Assembly (NCBI GenBank): GCA_002279705.1
Contig: NCCO01000018.1
Coordinates: forward strand, 1-55,473
Origin: Allobosea sp. 12-68-7
GTDB taxonomy: Bacteria > Pseudomonadota > Alphaproteobacteria > Rhizobiales > Beijerinckiaceae
Reading direction: 5' to 3'
DNA: 55,473 bases
Numbering within the stretch: position 1 is the stretch's first letter; each line of letters starts with the position of its first letter. The position numbers and the translations under genes were made by a program. Shown in pieces: positions 16,860 to 25,586 of the stretch. The notes beneath the pieces are model-generated. The model saw nothing but the letters and a program-made list of their open reading frames with translations. It was not told where the DNA came from and did no database searches.

Positions 16860-19800
16860 TCATCGATCCAAGGACATGGAACGCTCCTCATGGCCGCGGT
16901 CCGGAGCCGAGGAGCGCAGCCGCGCGAAGCGCTCCCGCACTGCCGCCGTGACCTCCGCACCGAAGCGCGAGAGGCGCTCGACGAGCGACCCTTGGACGCG
17001 GACGGCCTCGGCCAGCCGCCCGACCAGTGGCGCCGCCATCCGGTCGCGCCGGTTCCGCGCCAGCCGCTCGCCGAGCGTCGTCTCTGGCAGCCCCATTTCC
17101 GCCCGCCGTTCCGCGGGGCGCACACCCTCTCGCAGCGCCCTTGCGGCACCGCGGCGGACCTCGCCGGCGCGGGCGAGGAACTCCAGCGCGCCCTCCTGCC
17201 GCGGCTGGCGGCCAAGGTTGCGGGCCGCGTTCGCCCAGGCGTCGGCCTCGGCCACCGGCCGAACATCGTTCAGCGGCCGGCGTCGCACCACCTCGGCGTG
17301 CTCCGCCCCAGCCGAGACGAGCAGCCAGGAGGTCCGGCGGTGCCGCGTGCCCGAGGCATAGGCCGCGAAGCCCGTTACCGCCTTTGTGCCGGCCGGCAGG
17401 GCGTGGATGTGCTCGGTCGCCGTCGAGCCCTGCGCGGTGTGGGTGGTCATCACCTCGCCGTAGGCCAGCCGCACCCGTCCCGTGCCGCGGTCGGCGAGGG
17501 TGGACCAGGCCACCCGCCCCTCGCGGCCGGAGGCGTTCCGCATGAGCATTCCTTTTGCGTCGGCCGAGAGCACGGTGAGCACCGAGCCGTTGCGGCCAAT
17601 GCTGCCCCCCTCCCCTTCCGCCCGGGTGCTGGCGAAGAGCCGCACCCGGTCGCCGGGAGCGAGCGCCATCTCGTAGGCGTTCCCATCGCGATCGGCGGCT
17701 CCCACACGGACCTGATCCTCCCCGATCTGTCCGAGGCCGCGCCGCACCTCACGGATGGCAACCCCCAGCCGGTGCGCGTCGGCGTTCGTCGGCGCCGAGA
17801 CGGTGAGCGTGTAGGCCGGGTCGCCGGCATTCGCCCGGAGCCGCTCACCGACGAGGGCCGCGACGCGCTCTACCGCCTCGCGGGTGCCGCCCGGCACCAG
17901 TTCGGCCGTGCCATCCTCCCGCTTCATGGCAAGGGCCTCGGCCGCGCGGCCCTCGCGCCAGTGACCGGCGATCTCGCGCTCCCGCTCGGCCCGCTGCCGG
18001 ACCGTGGTGAGGATCTCCGGCACCGCCTCGGGCCCGAGCGCGCGGCGGACGAGGTCGACGATCGGCCCCGCCTCGATCGCCTGACACTGGCGATCGTCGC
18101 CGAGCATGGCGAGGCGGAAGCCGCGGGCCTCCTGGAGACGCAGCAGCTCGAGCCCCTGCCGGGTGCCGAGCAGGCCGAGCTCGTCCACCACCACCACGGA
18201 GCGTCGGTCGAGTACGATGCCGTCCGCCTTTGCGGCCTCAAGGAAGACGCTGAGCGCACGAACGTTGCCGCGCGGGATGCCGGCGTCGGCCAAGTCGTCG
18301 GCCTGCCGCCAGGCCAGCGCCACGCCGTGAACCGCCCGCCCCTGCCCCGTCCAGGCGGCCACGAGGGGCTGAAGCAGCGTGGTCTTGCCGCTGCCGGCCG
18401 CCCCGACCACGACGCCGAACCGGCCGCCCTCGCCGAGGCAGTGCATGGCGCGCCGCTGCGCCGCCCCGTGCTCGCCCTCGAAGGTGAGGCCGGCGTGCTC
18501 GGCCGCGGCGGCGATCTCGCCTGCCCCGAGCGCACCGCGACGGTCGGCAGCGGCGCTGCGGGCAAGCCGAATGAACTCCACCTCGTCAGAAGCGTGCAGA
18601 GCCGTGGTGATGCCGACCTCGCCGCGCTCACCGGCCCGGCCCCAGACCAGCGCCGTCGCCTCGCCGTACTGGCGGACACCTTCGCTCCGGAACAGCGCGG
18701 TCACCCGGCCGACGTCGGCAGTCTCCTCGATGCCGGCGGCAATGAGGCCGCGGGTCGCGGCCGTCCGCGCGTCGGCCCCGGAGACGACGGCGCGGCGGTC
18801 GAGCTCCCGCTCCAGCCAGGGCAGCGCCGCTTCGTAGGCCTGCGCGAGGCGCTCCTCGCGGGTCGCGGCTGGTCCCTCCCGGGGCGGCCCCTCGATGCCG
18901 CCATACTCCCAGCCGAGCTCGCCCGCCTGACGACGCCAGTCGGCAAAGTTCGCCACGTCGTCCTTCTTGAGCTTCGCGCGGGTTTCGACATCGAGCCCGG
19001 CTGGCATCCCCTGCACGCCGGCCTTCAGAAGGCCTGTGCGGCGCTCCGGCGGCAGGGCGTCCCAGTCCAGGCCGAGGGTCTTTGCGAAGGCCCGCGCCGC
19101 CTCCTCGCCGCCGAGGGTGCGCTTCGAGAAGTGGTCCCGGACGTGGTCAGGGATCGCCGCGAGGCGCGCCATGCCAGTGCGGTCGTCCAGCACCACTTCC
19201 GCGCCCAGCCGGCGGAGGTTTGCGGCGAGATGCGCCTGGTAGAGAGCGCCAGCCTCCTTGATCAGTCCATCGAGCCGGTCGAGGTCGAGCGAGCCGACAC
19301 GGCCGTTCTCGCAGAACACCGCGTTCGGCACGGTGAAGTGGGTGTGCAGGTCCGGGTCGCCGGCGACCTGCACGGCCACGCTCTCGGTGACGGTCCGGCC
19401 ATCCTCCTGCCGGGAGGTCCAGAGGGTCGGCCGCGAAGTGTAGTGGTCGAAGGCGATCCAGGCGATGTGGCCAGGGTCGGCGCCGTCTCGGCCCCCGTTG
19501 CCCTTCCTGGCCTGCCCGATACGCCCCTCGATGACGGCCAGTGCCTCGGCCGCGGCGTCGCGGTGCGCAACGTAGATCGAGGCCTGCTCGGTGGGCCGGG
19601 CAAAGGCCCAGGCGACCGAAACGGACTTGTCTGGGGTAAGGCAGAAGTCGACGGAGCCGATTGGGGTGAGATCCTTCACTTCGCCCGTGCGCCGGTCCGT
19701 GACCTGCCGCGCCGATGCGTAGCGCTTGCCCTCGATCTCCTCCCCGTCGGCGCGGCGGCCGGCAAGCAGCGCGTTGATCTCCTCCCGCCTCACGCCGCGG

Positions 19801-20195
19801 TCCGGATCCAGCCTGAGGCCACGCGAGACGAGGGGGTGCATGTCCCGGCGCGGCTCCGCCACGGCCGGCCCGTAGGCCGCCTCGAAGTCGCGCCGCTCCA
19901 AGGCCAGCGCGAGGCGCTCGCTGAGCCGTGCTTCCTCGTCATCAGGGTTGGCGCCCCGGTCGGCATGCCGGAGCATCAACTCCGATATCGCTTCGCTATA
20001 CGAAAGCTGCTCTTTACTTACACCCTCGGCCAAGTTGGCCACGGCGCGATCCTCGGCCGAGCCCCATTCCATGCCCCGCGTGTAGTAGCGCGCAAGGTCA
20101 GCCACCTCGCGCGGCAGCGTCTGGGTCAGGAGGTGGTTCGTCATCGCCGCCGTGTTCGCGGGCTGGCCGCCGGCGATGGTGGAGTAGGTGAGCAC
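16860..20195 (-). CDS. MobF (TrwC/TraI-type) conjugative relaxase-helicase
   Basis: An 1111-residue bifunctional protein that nicks oriT and unwinds the transferred strand. Candidate catalytic tyrosines lie in ARYYTRGMEW (about 37-38). The HUH-type metal motif is GDPDLHTHF near residue 283, preceded by TPDKSVSVAWAFA. The helicase half has Walker A GAAGSGKTTLL near 595 and VVVVDELGLLG. About 70 residues between the Tyr and the LLAGRRADGE region are unusual compared with TrwC. An intact frame is present throughout. It is transcribed towards virD4, with T4SS genes on the other strand. Confidence 0.94.
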   Translation of the reverse strand: MLTYSTIAGGQPANTAAMTNHLLTQTLPREVADLARYYTRGMEWGSAEDRAVANLAEGVSKEQLSYSEAISELMLRHADRGANPDDEEARLSERLALALERRDFEAAYGPAVAEPRRDMHPLVSRGLRLDPDRGVRREEINALLAGRRADGEEIEGKRYASARQVTDRRTGEVKDLTPIGSVDFCLTPDKSVSVAWAFARPTEQASIYVAHRDAAAEALAVIEGRIGQARKGNGGRDGADPGHIAWIAFDHYTSRPTLWTSRQEDGRTVTESVAVQVAGDPDLHTHFTVPNAVFCENGRVGSLDLDRLDGLIKEAGALYQAHLAANLRRLGAEVVLDDRTGMARLAAIPDHVRDHFSKRTLGGEEAARAFAKTLGLDWDALPPERRTGLLKAGVQGMPAGLDVETRAKLKKDDVANFADWRRQAGELGWEYGGIEGPPREGPAATREERLAQAYEAALPWLERELDRRAVVSGADARTAATRGLIAAGIEETADVGRVTALFRSEGVRQYGEATALVWGRAGERGEVGITTALHASDEVEFIRLARSAAADRRGALGAGEIAAAAEHAGLTFEGEHGAAQRRAMHCLGEGGRFGVVVGAAGSGKTTLLQPLVAAWTGQGRAVHGVALAWRQADDLADAGIPRGNVRALSVFLEAAKADGIVLDRRSVVVVDELGLLGTRQGLELLRLQEARGFRLAMLGDDRQCQAIEAGPIVDLVRRALGPEAVPEILTTVRQRAEREREIAGHWREGRAAEALAMKREDGTAELVPGGTREAVERVAALVGERLRANAGDPAYTLTVSAPTNADAHRLGVAIREVRRGLGQIGEDQVRVGAADRDGNAYEMALAPGDRVRLFASTRAEGEGGSIGRNGSVLTVLSADAKGMLMRNASGREGRVAWSTLADRGTGRVRLAYGEVMTTHTAQGSTATEHIHALPAGTKAVTGFAAYASGTRHRRTSWLLVSAGAEHAEVVRRRPLNDVRPVAEADAWANAARNLGRQPRQEGALEFLARAGEVRRGAARALREGVRPAERRAEMGLPETTLGERLARNRRDRMAAPLVGRLAEAVRVQGSLVERLSRFGAEVTAAVRERFARLRSSAPDRGHEERSMSLDR

Positions 20196-20204
20196 GGCGG
20201 GCGC

Positions 20205-20495
20205 TCAGGTCGCCGTGGCGACGGCTTCGGCGATCTGACCGGGCAATACGCCGAGCCGTGCATCCAACCGTGCCAGGACCGCCTCTTGCGCGGCCAGCGC
20301 TGTTGCAATGTCGCGCAGCGCCTCGGCCAGGTCGCCGCCTCCGGGCGCCTCGTCGGCTGCCGCCAGCAGGATCCGCTCCAGCATGGCCGTGTGCGTGGCG
20401 AGCGTCTCGTTCATTTGGGCCACGCCGCGCACCAGGGCGTCCTGTGTCTCTTCGAGGCGCGCGAGGCGGTCATCGTCGTGGGCTGTCGCTGCCAT
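20205..20495 (-). CDS. Small coiled-coil protein upstream of the relaxase
   Basis: A 96-residue soluble, Ala/Glu/Leu-rich protein predicted to be mostly helical (DRLARLEETQDALVRGVAQM and further heptads). The start is decided by a GGAGGAG ribosome site six bases before the ATG at 20495. It ends 9 bases before the relaxase start, so the two are probably co-transcribed. The position suggests a relaxosome accessory role like TrwA, but no DNA-binding fold is evident. Confidence 0.6.
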   Translation of the reverse strand: MAATAHDDDRLARLEETQDALVRGVAQMNETLATHTAMLERILLAAADEAPGGGDLAEALRDIATALAAQEAVLARLDARLGVLPGQIAEAVATAT

Positions 20496-20677
20496 GGTGC
20501 TCCTCCGCTGCCTTGCGCTGAAGGCGCCAACCGCATTGGTCAATGCCTTGGTCTGCTATGGTTGTTTCTGTCCACGGACATCACACACCTGCCTCCACGA
20601 CTGGCGCGATTCACATCCACGGGAGTTACACGTCTCGCGTGTGTCGTTGCGATCGCTCTCGCGCATGCTGAGTGTCC
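20496..20677. other. Divergent intergenic region, candidate oriT
   Basis: This 182-base region separates the relaxase operon from a divergent transfer-linked operon and is less GC-rich than its flanks. It contains two short dyads: TGTCC/GGACA at 20569-20580 and ACACG/CGTGT at 20628-20642. Origins of transfer for MobF relaxases typically lie beside the relaxase genes and carry such inverted repeats next to the nick. I cannot place the nic site. Confidence 0.4.
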
Positions 20678-21118
20678 ATGAGGCCAAAGCGATCCGACAC
20701 CGAGATGCAGCAGCTGGCGGAGCTCGCGAGGGCCAAGCCCGGTATCACACGCTCACCGCTGTACCGCTGGCTCCGGGCCCGGCACGAAACCTTCGCGTCC
20801 CTTCTCGAGGAGACGAGGCCGGAGTGGCGCACGCTCGCCGAGGGCTTTGCGCGCCTCGGCATGACTGCCTCGGATGGTGGGCCGATCGCGCCGGAGACGG
20901 TGCGCCACACCTGGTGGCGGGTAAGGCGGGACGTAGTCGCTTTCAGGGAGAAGCGAGCCGCCGAAAAGCCCCCGAAGCCGGCGGTGATGCCTGTGTCCAG
21001 GCCGGCACCGACGCCGCCACCACAAAGCCTGACCGAGCCGCTTTCGGGCCCGGGTGCCGCCTTGGCGAGGCTGAGGGCGGAGATGAACGCGCGTAGTGGA
21101 AGGAAATCAGATGGGTAA
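20678..21118 (+). CDS. Hypothetical relaxosome-region protein
   Basis: A 146-residue basic protein starting MRPKRSDTEMQQLAELARAK. The N-terminal ~90 residues contain helices resembling a small DNA-binding module (SPLYRWLRARHETFASLL, ETVRHTWWRVRRDV). The C-terminus is Pro-rich. A GTG six bases upstream is an alternative start. It overlaps the next gene by 8 bases. The family is not recognised. Divergent placement from the relaxase suggests a DNA-processing or regulatory role. Confidence 0.6.
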   Translation: MRPKRSDTEMQQLAELARAKPGITRSPLYRWLRARHETFASLLEETRPEWRTLAEGFARLGMTASDGGPIAPETVRHTWWRVRRDVVAFREKRAAEKPPKPAVMPVSRPAPTPPPQSLTEPLSGPGAALARLRAEMNARSGRKSDG

Positions 21119-21881
21119 AGGGAATGGCGCCAGCCCGGCCGGCGAGCCGACGTCGGGGATGGTTCTCGCGGTCGGGCTCGGACGCGGCTTCGGCGGCAAG
21201 TCCACCGGGCTGGCGGAGCTCGTCTGGCGGGCGCGCAACGCCGGCCGCGAGGTGATCGTGGCGGACGGCGACCCGCGGAGCCGCACCCTCGCCGGCATGT
21301 TCGACGGCGCGACGCATCCGCCGACCGAGGAGTTGCCTGACGTAAAGGCCTGGCTGACGAGCGTGCTGAACCGGATGGTGAAGGAGCGCCGCTCGGCGGT
21401 GCTTGACCTCGGCGGCGGCGATCGGGTGCTGCAGGAGTACGGCCGGGACCTGCGCCTCGTGGAGTTCTGCGACCGGCGCGGGATTGAGCCCCTCGCCCTC
21501 TACTTTCTCGGCCCGGAGGAAGAGGACCTGCGGCATGTGCTGTCGATCTGGGAGTCGGGTTACTTCCGGCCGAAGCGGACGCTGCTCGTGCTGAACGAGG
21601 GCGTCATCCGCGAGGGCCGCACCGTCATCGGCGCCTTCGAGCGCACGCTGGAGCATCCCGGGTTCCGTGAGATGGTCGATGACGGAGGCGCGGTGCCGGT
21701 CCTGATGCACCGCCTCGCCTGTATGGACCTACTGCGCCAGCGTGGCCTCGGTCTCTACGCCGCGGCGGCCGGCGACGGCACCAACCCGCTCGACCCTGTA
21801 GAGCAGTTCATGGTCGAGGACTGGCTGGCCGACCTCGAGAAGCGACGCGCCGATGCCGGCGCAGCTGCCTGGCTGCCGTGA
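21111..21881 (+). CDS. ParA/VirC1-like P-loop ATPase
   Basis: A 256-residue ATPase with a deviant P-loop GLGRGFGGKST (about residues 22-32), then VIVADGDPRSRTLAGMF, matching the ParA-type nucleotide-binding pattern. The ATG at 21111 is chosen because GGAAGGAA sits just upstream and lies inside a longer GTG-started frame. It is distinct from the segregation ParA at 24169. A location next to the relaxase suggests a VirC1-like role, bringing transfer intermediates to the coupling protein, which is inference. Confidence 0.7.
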   Translation: MGKGNGASPAGEPTSGMVLAVGLGRGFGGKSTGLAELVWRARNAGREVIVADGDPRSRTLAGMFDGATHPPTEELPDVKAWLTSVLNRMVKERRSAVLDLGGGDRVLQEYGRDLRLVEFCDRRGIEPLALYFLGPEEEDLRHVLSIWESGYFRPKRTLLVLNEGVIREGRTVIGAFERTLEHPGFREMVDDGGAVPVLMHRLACMDLLRQRGLGLYAAAAGDGTNPLDPVEQFMVEDWLADLEKRRADAGAAAWLP

Positions 21882-22387
21882 TGGCAGTGGCTCCCTCCCT
21901 TGCCCCACCAGTGCCTACGCCTGACGACGTCCGTGGCTGGTGCGAGCGGGCAGGCATGCGCCCTGACAGCCCGCTGCGCGCTGCCCTGCTGGCGACCTTT
22001 GAGGCAGCCTCGGCAGCCCGAGAGGCCGCGGGCGGCGCGCGGGGACTGACGCCGGACGGCGAGCGCGATTTGGTTCGGAAGGTGACTGAGGCCGCCGCTG
22101 CCGGGGCCGAGCGGGAAATGGCGTCCCTGGCCCGGAGGATCGACCTGCGGACGTCGGCCTTCCTTGGCCTGGCTGCCCTGCTGCTGCTCGGTGGGGGCTA
22201 TGGCGTCGGGCGCTGGGACGGCACAGTGAGGGCCGCGGGGACAGCGGGTGCCTCCTTCCTCGCCTCGGTCGCTGAGTTGAACGACGCTGCCGCTCTCCGC
22301 CGGCACTGCGAGCGGACCGCCTATGATTATGGCGGCGGTCGGGCCTGTACTCTCCCGCCCCTCTGGATCGCACCTGCTGGTCGGTAG
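21881..22387 (+). CDS. Single-pass membrane protein, function unknown
   Basis: A 168-residue protein with a mostly helical N-terminal half (PTPDDVRGWCERAGM, then REAAGGARGLTPDGERDLV), one clear membrane helix near 90-110 (SAFLGLAALLLLGGGYGVG) and a short C-terminal domain with three Cys. It overlaps the stop of the ATPase gene (TGATG), so the two are coupled. It may anchor the ATPase to the membrane. The family is not recognised with confidence. Confidence 0.6.
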   Translation: MAVAPSLAPPVPTPDDVRGWCERAGMRPDSPLRAALLATFEAASAAREAAGGARGLTPDGERDLVRKVTEAAAAGAEREMASLARRIDLRTSAFLGLAALLLLGGGYGVGRWDGTVRAAGTAGASFLASVAELNDAAALRRHCERTAYDYGGGRACTLPPLWIAPAGR

Positions 22388-22452
22388 CTTGCCCGTCTCA
22401 CTGGCACCCCTTCCTAAGCCTCTTCCTTCGGGCCGAGTGCAGCCGGCGTCAG

Positions 22453-22461
22453 TTATCCACA
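22453..22461 (+). promoter_or_regulatory. DnaA box
   Basis: TTATCCACA, a perfect match to the consensus DnaA-binding box, next to the AT-rich candidate unwinding element. Confidence 0.75.
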
Positions 22462-22555
22462 GGCGGCTTTCCTTAAAGAGAGTCTACGTAAGTAGGATTA
22501 AGGATATTACGGACTCCCGATCCCTTTGACCTGGCTGAGTTTTCTGCCGAGACTC

Positions 22556-22919
22556 GGGGCGTGAAAGCCCGGGCAAGGCGGGCGCGATAGCCCGTCGTCG
22601 CGGGGGCGTGATCGCCCGATATGACTCACAGCTCTGCCTTTCGACTGTCCACAAGTTCGGAACCCGGTAGTTGCTCTGTTCCGGGGCGTGATAGCCCGAT
22701 GTTCGCGGCCGCAGGGTTTCTGGTTGAGCGGGATTGGTTCGCAAGACGGTCCAAACCCCCGTTCCGGGGCGTGATCGCCCGATATGCAGGCGCTCCCCGA
22801 CGTAATTCGGAACAGCAGTGGACCATCCGGCCCCTTTTTATCGGGCTATCGCGCCCCACCCGGGCCTTTCTGGCTCCGTGGCCGTCGCCGCCGCCTGTCC
22901 TATCGGGCTATCGCACCCT
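22556..22919. repeat. Seven iterons, five direct and two inverted
   Basis: The unit is close to GGGGCGTGATNGCCCGAT. Forward copies start near 22556, 22580, 22602, 22683 and 22766; the first two are degenerate. Inverted copies lie at 22840-22857 and 22902-22919. Each unit also contains a GGGC/GCCC half-dyad. They are the likely binding sites of the RepA encoded next to them, for initiation and copy control. Confidence 0.85.
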
Positions 22920-22927
22920 GCGCAGGG

Positions 22928-23878
22928 TTACTCGGGCGCCGTCGTCCCGGGCTCGCGCCGTGCGGCTACGCGCAGCCGCGGCAGGCGCTTCGGCGCGTAG
23001 CCGGGATGGTCGGTCGGCAGCAGGGCGCGCGCCGAGAAGCGCAAGGCCTCCTCGCTGCCTTCTGTGCGGTAAAGTTCCAGCCAATAGCCCGGGAGGCGCT
23101 GCCGCTCGACAACCTTGCGCACGTCTTTCGCGAAGTCGGCGAGCCGGCGCGTCGAGCCCGACTTGTGGTGGAGCTGGGCCATCGTGAAGCCCCAGCCGCC
23201 GCCCTGGTGGCCGCCGTGCTTGCGCACCACGCGGTAGAGCCATCGCTCTATCCCGCCGGTAAGGGCGAAGTACTCGCGGTCGATGGAGAGCACGAGCTTG
23301 TCGTCGCAGATGCCCTGGTAGAGCCATTCTGCGATAGTGAACTCAATGCCAAGCGACCGCCCCTCCTCGTCGGTCGGCGCCGACCACTCCTCGATCCAGC
23401 CGAAGCCCTGGGGTCGCGTCCCCTTCTGGCGGATCGTCGTCTCAATGACGGTGCCCTTGAGGCGCCGCAGCGCCTCGACGATGCGGCCATACTCCGCCCC
23501 ACCAGTCGGCCGGCCAATTGCGCGGAGCAGCTCATAGAGGCTGACGCGGAAGCGGCGCGAGGTGGGCACGCCGCGAGTCATCGCCTCGCGAACCTGGCTT
23601 GCCGCCCAGATAAGGATGTCTGCATCCCAGATGGTGGCCATACCGGTCTCGGCATTGGCGGTGACCCGGACGCGAATCTCAGTGGTGCCGTTGCGGACGC
23701 AGTAGTCGATGGGTTCGGTGCGCTTACCCTTGGAGAGGCTGAAAAAGGGCCGCTCCATCATCTCCATCTGGTCGTGGGTCGGCAGGTCGCCGGGCAGCGC
23801 CGCGAAGAGATCGAGCTGGCTCTCGCCGCGAGGTGCGGCGCGGTCGGCCTTCGCAGGAGCCTTCCCCGGCGCCACCAC
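22928..23878 (-). CDS. repA: Plasmid replication initiator RepA (RPA family)
   Basis: A protein of about 316 residues with the RPA-family pattern: FFSLSKGKRTEPIDYCVRNG near the N-terminus, then ATIWDADILIWAASQVREA and later GGIERWLYRVVRKHGG and GFTMAQLHHKSGS. It should bind the adjacent iterons and open the origin. I chose GTG at 23878, directly after the preceding stop; a TTG at 23899 is possible. It is the last gene of a parA-RHH-repA operon. Unusually, the iterons are at its 3' side. Confidence 0.92.
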   Translation of the reverse strand: MVAPGKAPAKADRAAPRGESQLDLFAALPGDLPTHDQMEMMERPFFSLSKGKRTEPIDYCVRNGTTEIRVRVTANAETGMATIWDADILIWAASQVREAMTRGVPTSRRFRVSLYELLRAIGRPTGGAEYGRIVEALRRLKGTVIETTIRQKGTRPQGFGWIEEWSAPTDEEGRSLGIEFTIAEWLYQGICDDKLVLSIDREYFALTGGIERWLYRVVRKHGGHQGGGWGFTMAQLHHKSGSTRRLADFAKDVRKVVERQRLPGYWLELYRTEGSEEALRFSARALLPTDHPGYAPKRLPRLRVAARREPGTTAPE

Positions 23879-23879
23879 G

Positions 23880-24143
23880 TCAGGCCTCCTCCGCGTCAAG
23901 CGCCTCGCTCACCTTGAAAGCGATCCAGGCGCTTCGGCTGATGCCGCGGCGCTTCGCCGCGCTATCGACGCGCCGCAGCAGCGTGGCGTCAAAGCGGAGC
24001 ATGATCGGCGTCTTGCGCGCGCCCGGCTCCGAGTCAGCCGCAGCGGCCTTCGCCGCGCCCTGAATGAACGCCTCCGCCGCCCGCTCCTGAGCGGCCGGTG
24101 GGGCTGGGGGGCGATTGCTGTTCGGCCTACGTGCGATGGCCAT
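23880..24143 (-). CDS. Ribbon-helix-helix protein, likely partition partner
   Basis: An 87-residue protein with a disordered Pro/Ala-rich N-terminal half and a C-terminal ribbon-helix-helix domain (KTPIMLRFDATLLRRVDSAA then RGISRSAWIAFKVSEAL). Small RHH proteins next to ParA, such as ParG-type proteins, bind the centromere and repress the par promoter. The ATG has GGAG upstream. It starts 26 bases after the parA stop and ends just before repA. Confidence 0.8.
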   Translation of the reverse strand: MAIARRPNSNRPPAPPAAQERAAEAFIQGAAKAAAADSEPGARKTPIMLRFDATLLRRVDSAAKRRGISRSAWIAFKVSEALDAEEA

Positions 24144-24168
24144 CCGATGTCGCTCCGATCTCGCTACG

Positions 24169-24804
24169 CTATACAAACACTGCTTTGACCACGGCCGCAA
24201 GCTCCTGTGCAGCCTTCGCGTCGCGCGGCGTCAGCTCCAGCACCGAGCGGCCGGCGGCAGCGGCGTTCGGGAAGGCCTTGCGGCGGCCGATCAGGGTCGG
24301 GAGGTACTCGAGCCCGTCTGTCTCCCTGAGCGCATCGGCGGCGGCGTCGTTGTCGGCGCCCTGCGCGTCGGCAGCGTTGAGCACCACGACGGCGCGGAGC
24401 CGGTCGTTGATCTCCCGGGCCTCCCGCACCAGGGCCGCGATGTTGTCGATCGCCCAGAGATCGAAGCTGCGTGGCTGCACCGGGATCAGCACCGTGTCGG
24501 CGACGGTGAGGGCCGCGCGCAGGCTGCCGGTATCCCGGCCGCCGACGTCGATCACCACATCCGCGTACTTCGGGGCAAGCTGCCGGGTTTGGGTGCGGAT
24601 GGCTGCGCCCTGCAGGGAGACGGCGGTATAGCCGGGCGCGCCGAGTTTTTCGGTGCGGAGCTCGGTGAAGCCGATGGCGGTCGCCTGCTCGTCGCCGTCC
24701 ACCAGCAGCACGTCGCGGCCGGCGAGGGCGCGCGCGATCGCTAGGTTGACCGCGAGGGTGGTCTTGCCGACCCCGCCCTTGGTGTTGCCGACGACGAGGA
24801 TCAT
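24169..24804 (-). CDS. parA: ParA partition ATPase
   Basis: A 211-residue Walker-type ATPase: deviant P-loop GNTKGGVGKTTLAVNLA near residues 7-23, VLLVDGDEQ (A' motif), and VVIDVGGRDTGSLRAAL. It lacks the long N-terminal HTH of ParA type Ia, so it is a short type Ib-like ParA whose promoter is usually repressed by the small partner. The ATG at 24804 is preferred; upstream codons overlap predicted operator sequence. Confidence 0.93.
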   Translation of the reverse strand: MILVVGNTKGGVGKTTLAVNLAIARALAGRDVLLVDGDEQATAIGFTELRTEKLGAPGYTAVSLQGAAIRTQTRQLAPKYADVVIDVGGRDTGSLRAALTVADTVLIPVQPRSFDLWAIDNIAALVREAREINDRLRAVVVLNAADAQGADNDAAADALRETDGLEYLPTLIGRRKAFPNAAAAGRSVLELTPRDAKAAQELAAVVKAVFV

Positions 24805-24870
24805 GTTCCGCTCCGATATCGCGCCGCGCGCAGCATAACGGCGATTCGCCCTCAGTGCGATATACACCGC
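24805..24870 (-). promoter_or_regulatory. parA promoter-operator region with repeated motif
   Basis: Just upstream of parA are CCGATATCGC (about 24811-24820) and CGATATACA (24858-24866). The same 9-mer recurs at 25127-25135 (inverted) and 26391-26399, and a one-base variant CGCTATACA lies at 24167-24175 near the end of parA. This fits binding sites for the RHH protein, as operator, centromere or both. Confidence 0.45.
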
Positions 24871-25586
24871 GAAGCGCGGCTTAAGCGATGTGCGTGAGAC
24901 GAGGAGGGGAGGGGAGGGGCTATAGGCCCGCTCGCACCACGCTTAAACACCGCCGCAACGCCACCCCTTGGTCGAGGAATGCCCCGGCGGCACGGGCCAC
25001 TATTATTCGCGAACTTCCTGCCGCGGAGCCCTTCTCCACGCCTTCCGTCTATCGTAGCGGTGATCCTGCAACTGCCTCATCGCCGCAGCGGCGCGTGAGC
25101 CCTTGCGCATCCAAAGCGACATCGGTTGTATATCGAAAGGCACTCGTTTAGGGGGTGTTTGTGCATCAGGAGCGCCTGCTCCGGGTTAGCCCTGACCATG
25201 CAGCCGATGGGTTAGCGGAGCCGCCTGACCACAGGGAACAGCATCGCATCCTCATCCTCTTCGCTGACCGGCCGGTCCGCCGCGTCGCCGAGCAGGATCA
25301 GCGAGGCCGTGAAGTCGTAGGCGTCGGCAACTAACGTCATTTCGACGCTCTCCTCACCAAACCATATGACGGCCCGCGCGCGATGCCGGCGCGTATGTCC
25401 AGCAGCAAGTCGGGCGCCCCATCAACGCGCCGGCCGGCACTTCGACGGGGGGACCTGGCTGTGTCCATGAATGTTGGGTTCTCCGGCATTTCCCGTGCTG
25501 CGGGTCGCCGTTCAGGGTCTGGATGAGCACATGAGACGGACATTGCTTCATATCGGAAGCTGTCCTTGTCCAAGCGCCTTCTGCCG
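24871..25586. other. Gap, mostly without recognised genes
   Basis: No convincing gene except the small minus-strand frame at 25212-25340. It holds one inverted CGATATACA motif (25127-25135), so it may include part of the partition site. Confidence 0.4.
25212..25340 (-). CDS. Possible small protein or gene remnant
   Basis: A 42-residue frame beginning MTLVADAYDFTASLILLGDA and ending in an acidic stretch and VVRRLR. The frame continues upstream without a stop as VIWFGEESVE, which reads like real protein sequence. The true start may therefore lie further up, or the gene may be a truncated remnant. The family is unknown. It has no clear ribosome site. Confidence 0.35.
   Translation of the reverse strand: MTLVADAYDFTASLILLGDAADRPVSEEDEDAMLFPVVRRLR

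Larger units (their letters stand above)
22388..22927. other. Replication origin region (oriV)
   Basis: A 540-base non-coding region between the mobilisation operon and the 3' end of repA. In order it holds a perfect DnaA box, an AT-rich stretch (about 22470-22515, with repeated TTAAG/GTAAGTAGG), and seven iteron-like repeats. This set is what an iteron plasmid origin needs. Confidence 0.8.

Noticed and set aside
16890-20681. A 1263-codon plus-strand open frame antisense to the relaxase gene
   Set aside because: It mirrors a high-GC coding region, shows no domain pattern and no ribosome site; it is a codon-bias shadow.
22556-22919. Repeats that might be read as a CRISPR array
   Set aside because: Units are short, irregularly spaced and occur in both orientations beside repA; they are iterons.
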